A stretch of 64,000 nt of DNA, from the NCBI RefSeq assembly GCF_000972845.2, contig NC_040022.1, positions 2,920,047-2,984,046 on the forward strand. Direction: 5' to 3'. The position numbers were made by a program, and so were the translations under genes. This DNA comes from Larimichthys crocea (lineage: Eukaryota; Chordata; Actinopteri; Sciaenidae). Below the pieces are notes generated by a model. It was not told the DNA's origin. It saw nothing but the letters and a program-made list of their open reading frames with translations, and made no database searches. Position 1 is the stretch's first letter, and each line of letters opens with the position of its first letter. Of the stretch, positions 33,060 to 42,572 are shown piece after piece.

Positions 33060-34500
33060 CGTAAAGCAGACTGTCGCAAACACAGCTAGCCTAGCCTAGC
33101 CTCGCTAGCATTAGCTTCGCGGCGGCCCTGGAGCTCACTCTGCCCTTTAGCACGAAGCTAACGCGGCTTCACACAAACCGTCTCCCCGCCGCTTCAGTCG
33201 CACGATGCCCGCCTCGAACACACACACCGACGCTCACACAGGAGCCCGACATCGAGCACCGTGGCGGGGTTTTTGTCACAACTTGTGCGGCAGCTCGAGT
33301 CCCGAGAGGGCCCCACACCGCCGTGGCCCGCTACAAGACTAACGAGACCCATTATCGGACGCGTCGCTTGTTTAGCACTAACGGGGGGAGACGTCGCTGC
33401 TCTCCGGGTAACTTTGTGACCAACGAGCCGTCTCATGGGCTCCTGTTGGCGACTACAGCGCAGCCCAGAGACGTCAGACCGGGTGTAAAGCCTGAACACA
33501 GGTCTCGGTGTTTATGTAAGTGCTGACCTGCCGTGATGGACGATGCGGCGCTCTCCCTGTCAAACTCATACATCCAATATCGGACAACCGTTTGCTTTCC
33601 CCTCTTCCAACCTCTGACGCCGTTTCACCCAAAAATCCAGAATTTATTTTAATATCCAGCACGACTGCAGTGACATCAAACATGAGGGGTCCGGGCTGAG
33701 TTCATCCAACGATCGGTAGTTTATTAAAAACGCCACATTAGCTTGAAACATGCTAAACATGGAGGGCTGGGTTAGCAGACACCAAACGGACGTTACAATG
33801 TTGATGTGAAGAGCAGCCGCTACACACACCTGTGTGTGTGTGTGTGTGTGTGTGTTTTAAAATGAAGGTGGAGGTGGTGCTTCAACGTTTTCAGGTGGGT
33901 TTAACACAGGCGGGTCAGACGGGAACGTGTCCGATGATGGACGCATGCCCCTTAGCTTCCCCGGTCTCTCCAGACAAAGACAGCAGCTAGCCTGCTGAGC
34001 TAACCCCCGGGATAGCTAGCAGGCTATCCCGCGTTTCCAAAAAAAAAAAAAAAAAAGTGGATCCGAACCGATCCGAGCAGGTTCGGCTCGGACGAGCCCA
34101 CTTACCCGGTCTGAAATCCCAATCCGACCAGTGTTCATGTGCACTCCATAGGTCCCGATAACCCCGGTGAAACAGTTACACGCTCCCCCCAAACTGGTGG
34201 ATCGAAGCGGGCGCAGACCAGTCAACGTGCTCCCGGTTCACTGGACCGCAGCCATCACACGCTCACATCCCGGGGAAGAACGCTGGAAAACAGCGGGAAA
34301 CACCGACATCTTGGAGTCAGCCCTCGAGCCTGGATGGAAGGAAAGCTAATCCCGGGTATTCCATGAGCGGATGCGATAATCCAGGAGTTTCCAGACCGAC
34401 GTTATCCCCGTTAACAGACACACAGACAGCGACGGACAGACAAACGGCACCGTGGGGCTAAATGGCTGTTAGGTACAATGCAACCGAAACCCCGGAACAC
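33060..34500. promoter_or_regulatory. CpG-rich island-like region
   Basis: CpG dinucleotides are dense here compared with the surrounding AT-richer and repeat-rich DNA, for example around 33115-33200, 33290-33480 and 34050-34300. It also holds TAGC-rich repeats (33085-33125), a GT microsatellite (33831-33854) and an A17 run (34039-34056). The most likely role is the promoter of znf609 on the minus strand. A divergent transcript is possible, but I see no coding exon on the plus strand. Confidence 0.5.
34106..34370 (-). promoter_or_regulatory. znf609: candidate znf609 promoter and non-coding exon 1
   Basis: This is a CpG-rich stretch that ends on the minus strand with a perfect donor, GTAAGT (34105-34100), preceded by CCGG. 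It is the best upstream candidate for a non-coding exon 1 splicing to exon 2 at 24670. A YY1-like CCAAGATGTCGG lies on the minus strand near 34314-34303, and YY1 sites often mark TATA-less start sites. A short upstream ORF (ATG 34309-34307, stop 34240-34238, 23 codons) would sit in the 5' UTR. The CpG-rich zone continues to about 33.1 kb. The 5' boundary and the link to znf609 are inferred. Confidence 0.45.
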
Positions 34501-34603
34501 TGGATCGGTGGAGTCACTGGACCTGGATCGGAGTCACTGACTGGATCTGGACTCGGCTATGTTGAAAAGAAAAGAACATTTTAAAGATGTTAAAACGAAG
34601 TCA

Positions 34604-36068
34604 AGTCAAATCAGATCAGATTTTATTTGTACAGCCCAAAGTCACAAAGTCCATTTTCCTCTGAGGCTTTACAATCTGTACAGGGAGTGACACCCTCTGT
34701 CCTTAGACCCTCGGTTCCAGTGAGGAAAAACTTGCCCACAAAAACCTTTAACAGGGAAAAAAGGTGGAAGAAACCTCAGGAAGAGCCACAGAGGAGGGAT
34801 CCCTCTCCCAGGACGGACAGACGTGCAATGGATGTCAGTGTACAGAACAAATCAACACAAACATATTGTACAATTACAATGAATGATAAAATGACAATGA
34901 ATTACAATGACTGATAAAATGACAATGAATTACAATGACTGATAAAATGACAATGAATTACAATGACTGATAAAATGACAATGAATTACAATGACTGATA
35001 AAATGACAATGAATTACAATGACTGATAAAATGACAATGAATTACAATGACTGATAAAATGACAATGAATTACAATGACTGATAAAATGACAATGAATTA
35101 CAATGACTGATAAAATGACAATGAATTACAATGACTGATAAAATGACAATGAATTACAATGACTGATAAAATGACAATGAATTACAATGACTGATAAAAT
35201 GACAATGAATTACAATGACTGATAAAATGACAATGAATTACAATGACTGATAAAATGACAATGAATTACAATGACTGATAAAATGACAATGAATTACAAT
35301 GACTGATAAAATGACAATGAATTACAATGACTGATAAAATGACAATGAATTACAATGACTGATAAAATGACAATGAATTACAATGACTGATAAAATGACA
35401 ATGAATTACAATGACTGATAAAATGACAATGAATTACAATGACTGATAAAATGACAATGAATTACAATGACTGATAAAATGACAATGAATTACAATGACT
35501 GATAAAATGACAATGAATTACAATGACTGATAAAATGACAATGAATTACAATGACTGATAAAATGACAATGAATTACAATGACTGATAAAATGACAATGA
35601 ATTACAATGACTGATAAAATGACAATGAATTACAATGACTGATAAAATGACAATGAATTACAATGACTGATAAAATGACAATGAATTACAATGACTGATA
35701 AAATGACAATGAATTACAATGACTGATAAAATGACAATGAATTACAATGACTGATAAAATGACAATGAATTACAATGACTGATAAAATGACAATGAATTA
35801 CAATGACTGATAAAATGACAATGAATTACAATGACTGATAAAATGACAATGAATTACAATGACTGATAAAATGACAATGAATTACAATGAATGATAAAAT
35901 GACAATGAATTACAATGAATGATAAAATGACAATGAATTACAATGACTGATAAAATGATTACAGTAGCAGATATGGCAGCAATAATGACAGTAGTAATAT
36001 GTGTAGTGGGCGTCATGCAGGACCACAGCAGCAGCCACGATCCACGAGAACCTGCTGGACGACAGAGT
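34604..36068 (-). mobile_element. L2-tailed non-autonomous retroelement with 28-bp minisatellite (copy B)
   Basis: This is an inverted copy of the element at 9346-11300, with the same head, tail and 28-bp array unit (GATAAAATGACAATGAATTA plus CAATGACT). The array (34878-35955) has about 38 units and is almost perfectly uniform, in contrast to copy A. The tail regions of the two copies are nearly identical over about 270 bp, with one amino-acid difference in the shadow ORF, which suggests recent mobility. Confidence 0.8.
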
Positions 36069-37859
36069 CCAGTTAGCTAATGTTAGCCAAAGGCTCGTTA
36101 ACTAAATCAGTCATTAACCAGTTAATTGCCGTGTTGCTAATGCCGTCAATTGTTACTCAGCTAGCAGTTTAAATAAAACCTCATTTAAAGATGGTTCATG
36201 GATAAAATAGATATAATAAACTGTCGATATTTTAAATCAGCCAATGTTGATGAAATTCTAGCCAACTAGCAAACTAATCTCCCTCAGCTGAAGATGACCT
36301 TCCACATCGTGCTGCACAACATTCTACAAGCCCAGCTGCTAAAAGGCGGGGGACGCCATTGCTGTCATTACACAGTTTGGCCACTATGTCAAATTAGATT
36401 CTCAGTTGTGAAGATGTCATTTAAGTATGAATATTATGACACATCGTCAGTACAACATCCACAGTACTGCAGACGACACACCAACCTGTCCGTCCATCTC
36501 ACGCTCCATTTGTCCATGACTAGCGAACAAGACCACGGCATACTTGAACTCCTTCACTTGGGGAAGCAACAATTGGACGAAACGTCCTCACTTTGCAAAA
36601 GTGTCCTCCTAACATATAAAACTTCACTTTGTCCTCATAAAGATAGACGTACCTACACACACGTACCTACAGTGTGTGTACACTTTCCATGTAATTACAG
36701 TTTTAATCAATATCCTCTGCAGACGGAGAGCGAGCTGCAGTCACATTTTTATTTGGATCTTCTCTCCCTTTGTTCATTAAGTACGGACCGGACCGAGCGA
36801 GTGCCGGAGGAGTGATGAAGGAATAATGGAGGTGTCGTGGGGGAGTAATGGGGGAGATTCACTGCACTCACATCATATGAACTCTGTGGTTTGAACATCT
36901 TCTTTGGTCCTAACTCTTTAAGTCCAGGCTAATGCATACATGGATGGATTGTCACGGTCCCCAGAGGATGATGATTCCAACTTGTTTCTAAGCTTTATCC
37001 TTCATTGCCATTTTCTATCATTGAATAAACTGTTTAAATAACATATTTTATGGATATTTCATATCATATTTAATGCAAAACAAAAACAGAAGTTTCGTCC
37101 ATCTGTCCTCTGTCCTCCAGTGTCCAACACTGACACAAAGTCATGTGTTCAGTATTTTCAGGTATTCTCCATGGTATTTTCGAGTTAATTAATTTTACAT
37201 CTAATGAAACGCTTTCTGCAGAGTGCTTCCTGTTTGATAAAACAAAGTTTTGCTGCATTCTTTTACAGACAGATGACAAAGGACACGAACTCTGAGCAGA
37301 TACCTTCACATCAAACTCTTTAACACTTTACACCAACAAATCCATGAGGTCAAGTTCTGGTGCCGTGCCATTGTTCTGAAGAATGTCCCATTGGGCCGAC
37401 AGCCCGTTCTCCAGAAAACAAATGGCCGTTGATGTGAACAGCAGCCTGGTGGAACTGATGTCACATATTCACCTGATGTAACGTTGCATAACTGACTGAA
37501 CGACCCAACTATCAGACTTATTGTGACCTTCAAACCTGAAAAGGACCACCGTGTTTATTATCGTTACCGTGACGACACAGGTCACCTGACCGAGGTCAGC
37601 TGATGTTTGCACATCAAACAGAGCGTGTACTTTGGGACGGGCCTTCGGAGCAGGGGGCGCTTGTTTTCCGGATCACTGCTGGACAAACGGGACATTTTTG
37701 GGACTGTTGGGTTCCTTTGGAGCGTTCAGAAGATCCAACGTGTCGGAATGATTCCAAAAGTTCAACGTTTGAACATTGTTAGTTTGTTCTCTGAACGTTT
37801 GACTATCATCATCACCATCACCATGACAACCATCATCATCGTCTCTGTTGTTCTACAGT
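36069..37859. other. intergenic, no gene recognised
   Basis: Unique sequence between copy B of the retroelement and the PRY-SPRY pseudogene. A 173-codon open frame at 36294-36815 has no recognisable domain and shows no coding character. A CCATCATCATCG-type simple repeat lies at 37805-37840. Confidence 0.5.
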
Positions 37860-38440
37860 CACAGACACCTTCACAGGTGAAATCTTCAGTATGGAAACAC
37901 CTTGTCGGTGTGTGTGAAGGTGTGTGTGAAGGTGTGTATGTGTGTGTTAGTATCAGGATCAGAAACGACAGTTTTCCTCTGTTCATGTCCAGATTCACTC
38001 TGATCTTCTGGAACCAATTCTGGATGTTGAGATCAGTGTTTGGACCTGATGGGGAGAGTGTGAAGTATTTACCAAACCAGAACCATATTCTCCATGATCC
38101 AGAGTCTATGTCTTCCTTCCTCTGGACAGACTGTGCTAACACACCCATGAGCAGTCTTCACTGTCTCCAACATCCCAGCTGTGAGTCCCTGAGTTAAAGC
38201 CCTCAGAGCCCAGAACAGAGCAGGAACCACCAAACCTCTCTGGATTGTCAGGAAGCTGCTGTCTCTCTCCTCCTTCTCTCACACTGGTCAGATCTTCAGA
38301 CAGGATCAGCTTTGGATCAGCAGTGTTTGGATCCAGAACCACAGGAGTGTAGGAGACCATGTCCTTCATGTTGTTCTAGATGTTGAAGGTCAGGTTGCCC
38401 AGGTGTTTGGCCTCGTCTATCAGAGCTCCTGAGGGCAGCT
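37860..38440 (-). pseudogene. PRY-SPRY pseudogene (TRIM-like), minus strand
   Basis: Read on the minus strand across frames: [18 protein letters not shown], a stop (TAG at 38378-38376), [55 protein letters not shown], and after a shift FGKYFTLSPSGPNTDLNIQN and QKIRVNLDMNRGKLSF. The VLDPNTA (LDP) motif and the SPRY core are clear. It differs in sequence type from the 52-kb TRIM, so it comes from another TRIM subgroup. No RING or B-box is found nearby. An in-frame stop and several indels make it dead. Confidence 0.75.
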
Positions 38441-41400
38441 GTGGATCATCCAGCAGGGGGCGCTGCTGGACTCTTTGCACTGCAGCCTTGTAGTTGGAGG
38501 ACTTTTCTGATGGTTTATCATGGTCCTGTTGCATCTCATATTCACCTCAAGGACTCGACTGACTGTTGACGTGAACAAACGGCATGAAGATGATCTGGTT
38601 CCTTCCAAACTTTGGATTCTTCCCTCAGGGAGTGTGTGTGTGTGTGTGTGTGTGTGGGAAGACGTGATTGACACGTTAATCATTTGCCTCCTAAAATTAG
38701 AGAGTGAATCAATCAGGATTACGTCTGCGCGGTAATTCAGGCCGACAGCTCGTCAGAATGACGATATCAACTGAATAAACATCGATCAGATCAGATGGTC
38801 ACACTCGACCGTCATGACATGTGACAGTAATCAGACTCAGACGGTCACAAAGTGAAATATTAAACGCAGTGTTCAGGCACTGCAGAGCATAACAAGCTGA
38901 GATTCCCCGTGGTGTTTCATCACAGCGAGAGAAGAGAACACACACCCACTCAGCGCCAAAACATGCTCAATTAATCCTGCACAGACACACACACACACAC
39001 ACACACACCTCTATGGCAAACACACACTCTCTGAAAGGACACGGTGTCCTGAATGCAGCGTTAGCAGCATATTGAGGCGTCCATTTTTATCTGAATTAAG
39101 AGGGAGAATAAAAATGAACTGATTTCATATTCTGGTCAGTTCAAATCTGATTTCATTGAACCACAAAGCGTCTGTGCTGAATGACTGAACTGAAGACTGC
39201 AGGTCAAAGGTCATGACATTTTGTAATGACGTCTTATCAACCACTGGGTGAAAAACTGTCAAGTGTCATTCTCACTTTTCAAGTTGCTAATCAGACTGCA
39301 GAGGATATACCCGGGTATTTGTTTCTAGCTTCAGCCCAGTAACTGATGTTCTGGAGTTTCCTCTCCTGAGGTTAACGAGGTCCCGTGTGGACCTTGAGGT
39401 CCCGCGTGGGCCTTGAGGTCCCGTGTGGGCCTTGAGGTCCTCAGCAGTATTAGTTGTTTGGCTTTGGTTGGGAACAGTAGGTGCCAGTCTATCTCAACAC
39501 TGTGGTGTCCAGGGTCACAGAGACCTGTTGCTGCCTTCATAGACATAATAGATAGCTTGTTGTTGACGGTCCAATCTGCGTAAACAGACATCTGTGTCTC
39601 CAGAAAACATGCTGACAATAACACCTCCATGGGTAAAGACATTCTCTGTGACTATTCTGGGCGTGTAGTATTTGTGCTGTTATCTTGGGGTTTAAAGTCG
39701 ATCCACCAGGATGAGTTGGGCAGAATGTGAGACCGACTCAGGCACTTCTGATGAACTTTGAGAGTGTCTCTAATTCAATAAATAATACAGCATCAGACAT
39801 CAGAGGCTCCTGAACACTTTCTGAACTCCTGACCTTTGACCTTTGACTTCAGCAACTTCTCCACAACAACTGATAGCCAACAGGTTCCATGTTTGAGCTA
39901 ACTTCAGCCTCTTGTGGGAATTATTAATATTTATTTATTTATCTGTATTTATAAAGTAGTTCTTCATCAAAACTTCAGTGCTAAGTGTTAAGCACTGCAG
40001 CAGTCAGTGCCGAGCGGCGCACAGCGTTCCTCTTCACTTTATTACCTCCCTGCAGCCGTGTGAAGGCAGCTGGACAGATATTTGTTTCATCTGCAGCCTT
40101 TCATTTAAAACGAGCCAACGGGCAAAGTCATTACGCAGAAACAATCCTCCAACAATCCACCCAGTTTACTTTGATTAAACTGTGCAGGAAACAACAGGCA
40201 CAGCTTGTTGATACTCATCGTTTCTATTTCAACACTTTGACTTCTCTGACGCAGAGTGCTTCCTGTGGAGATGGACACTTAGCTTTAGGCTAAACACTTG
40301 CTAAAGTAGCTAACTGTTAATAACTGAATCTGCCGTTAGCATGCGTGATTCACAGACTTTATGATGGAAACACTGATAAGTAGCAGGAGAGCTAAAGCTA
40401 ATATAATAAAGCTAATACAGCTAACACTGAGCATCCAATTAGTTTGGAGCGAGTGCTAATGTAGCTAACTGCTAACACAGTTAATGTTCTGGACCTCGCT
40501 AGTTTTGGAAAAAGGCTAACATAGCTAACTGATAATATAAGCTAACGTTGTAGATTTAGCTAGTTAATGTGGCTAACTGCTAACATTAGCTAATGCTATT
40601 TATCCCTCCATGTTAGCTCACTGCTAACATTAGTTAATGTTATTTATCTCTCCATGTTAGCTAACTGCTAACATTAGCTAATGTTATTTATCCCTCCATG
40701 TTAGCTCACTGCTAACATTAGTTATCTCAGTTGGCTAGGATTAAAGCTAACATTAGCTAATGTTATTTATCCCTCCATGTTAGCTCACTGCTAACATTAG
40801 CTTCCAATACGTGATGTAAAGATTGCTAAGTGGAGAAGCGCTAACCGTGTAGCTGACTAGCTGCTGTGCTGAAGCCTGAAGCAGCACAGGTCTGCAGCCA
40901 GTCGGCACTTTAAAGGATTGTCCTACACAGATTGTTCTGCATCCTCCAAACCTGATAAACTGTGTTTCCTTGGATGTGAGACCGGACTCAACGAAGCTAC
41001 AACCAACTGTGAAATAGATGACGGAGGCTCCACCTGCCAACAAACACAGCCCTCTCCATAGTGAGCGGCTGGCTCAGCGCTCACTTCTCTGCTTCACTTT
41101 AACTCGGGCTGACGGCTCAATAAAAGCAGAGAGCTGTTTGTCTGCGAGTCTGTCTGTCCTCATTATTTCTGTGTCTGGCCTGAAGTCTTCACGGGGACGA
41201 GGCTCATTCCTACACATTCAGATTTTCAAAGTTCAGCTGCGGCCATGTTCAAACTCTCACACAGCTGACATGTCTGTATATTCATACGAGATCAGGAGTA
41301 GTAGATCAGTAGCTGCTGTTAGCTCATGTTAGCTCAGTCTGTTAGCTGCTGTTAGCTCATGTCAGTGGTCGGTGTCAGTATTTATGAATATATGCATTCA

Positions 41401-41491
41401 TGTATCAAAAGTAAAATTATGAATTGAAAAAACGTTTCACGTGATTTAACTCTATAATCTGTATGTGCATGTAAAAACCACTTAACCTCAG

Positions 41492-41524
<33 letters not shown>

Positions 41525-41668
41525 AGCTCAGTAATAATTAATAGGAACCTTACCTGGCAGCAATGAGATAAAGAGGGGCACATCTCCATGACAACAACTC
41601 CCCAAACACACACACACACCTCCCGTTGGCTGAACAAGTGAATGTGGAGTTATCGTCGGAGGTGAAGC
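38441..41668. other. intergenic, repeats only
   Basis: Contains GT (38630-38655) and CA (38983-39008) microsatellites, a threefold 20-bp TTGAGGTCCCGTGTGGGCC repeat (39383-39440), a GCTAACATTAGCTAATGTTA repeat of four units (40560-40800), two TTAGCTC minisatellite units (41311-41362) and a GT tract (41492-41522). Weakly transposase-like text at 39331-39642 (minus) is not convincing. Confidence 0.6.
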
Positions 41669-41761
41669 ATGCACAGGTCGTACCAGCCGCTGAAGCCCGT
41701 CACCAACCGATACCTGCAGCAGAGATGGGACCAGAACAACTACGACAACCACCGCAGGAAG
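41669..41761 (+). CDS. cfap97d1: cfap97d exon 1
   Basis: This exon has 31 codons, from the ATG in AAGCATGCAC to AGGAAG|GTAAGAG. It encodes [18 protein letters not shown], matching the conserved YLQ-KWD-YxxHRKK start of CFAP97D proteins. The ATG is the natural start, because family members also begin about 15 residues before the YLQ motif. Confidence 0.85.
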
Positions 41762-42524
41762 GTAAGAGGGTGGAGGTAAAAGTGGGAGGACAGACGTGAA
41801 GGTGGAGGACAGAGGTAAAGGTTGAGGACAGAGGTAAAGGTGGAGGTAAAGGTAGGAGGATGGAGGTAAAGGTGGAGGACAGAGGTAAAAGTAGGACGAT
41901 GGAGGTAAAGGTAGGTAAAGGTGGTAAAGGTGGAGGACAGAGGTAAAGGTGGAGGACAGAGGTAAAGGTGGACGATGGAGGTAAAGGTAGAGGACAGAGG
42001 TAAAGGTGGACGATGGAGGTAAAGGTGGAGGACAGAGGTAAAGGTGGACGACGGAGGTAAAGGTGGAGGACAGAGGTGAAAGGTGGAGGACAGAGGTAAA
42101 GGTGGAGGACAGAGGTGAAAGGTGGAGGACAGAGTTAAAAGTAGGAGGATAAAGGTAAAGGTGGAGGTAAAGGTAGGAGGATGGAGGTAAAGGTGGAGGA
42201 CAGAAGTGAAAGGTGGACGACGGAGGTAGAGGTGGAGGACAGAGGTAAAGGTGGATGACGGAGGTGAAGGTGGAGGACAGAGGTAAAGGAGGACGATGGA
42301 GGTAAAGGTGGAGGACAGAGGTAAAGGTGGACGACGGGGGTAAAGGTGGAGGATGGAGGTAAAGGTGGAGGACAGAGGTAGAGGTGGAGGACAGTGTAGC
42401 ATTATCATGTTAGTTTACCTGTGTTTACCTGTTCAGGTGACCTCCGCTCTGCCAGTAGTGGACAACAAGGGCTCGAGGACACCAGCTCACGTCCAGCTCA
42501 AACTCAAGAAACTACAGGTCACTT

Positions 42525-42572
<48 letters not shown>

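Larger units (their letters stand above)
24671..34105 (-). other. znf609 intron 1 (inferred), repeat-rich
   Basis: This 9.4-kb stretch lies between candidate exon 1 and exon 2. I see no coding exon in it. It contains a 16-bp minisatellite (24912-25150), a (CCCGG)n tract near 26037-26075, a 15-bp CTAAGACACTCGTC repeat (26878-26965), two units of the 42-bp minisatellite (27592-27668), a tRNA-SINE-like repeat (about 28090-28300), a 41-bp CpG-rich minisatellite (28590-29255) and a 3.4-kb CA-containing array (29540-32975). The remaining DNA looks like ordinary unique intron. Confidence 0.5.

Noticed and set aside
36294..36815. 173-codon open frame on the plus strand
   Set aside because: No recognisable domain, no splice signals or start context of note, and composition like the surrounding intergenic DNA. 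Frames of this length occur by chance in 64 kb.
39331..39642. Possible transposase-like fragment on the minus strand
   Set aside because: The translation is plausible-looking but I could not match it to a family motif.
41740..42408. 222-codon Pro/Ser/Leu-rich frame on the minus strand
   Set aside because: Antisense translation of the minisatellite in cfap97d intron 1.
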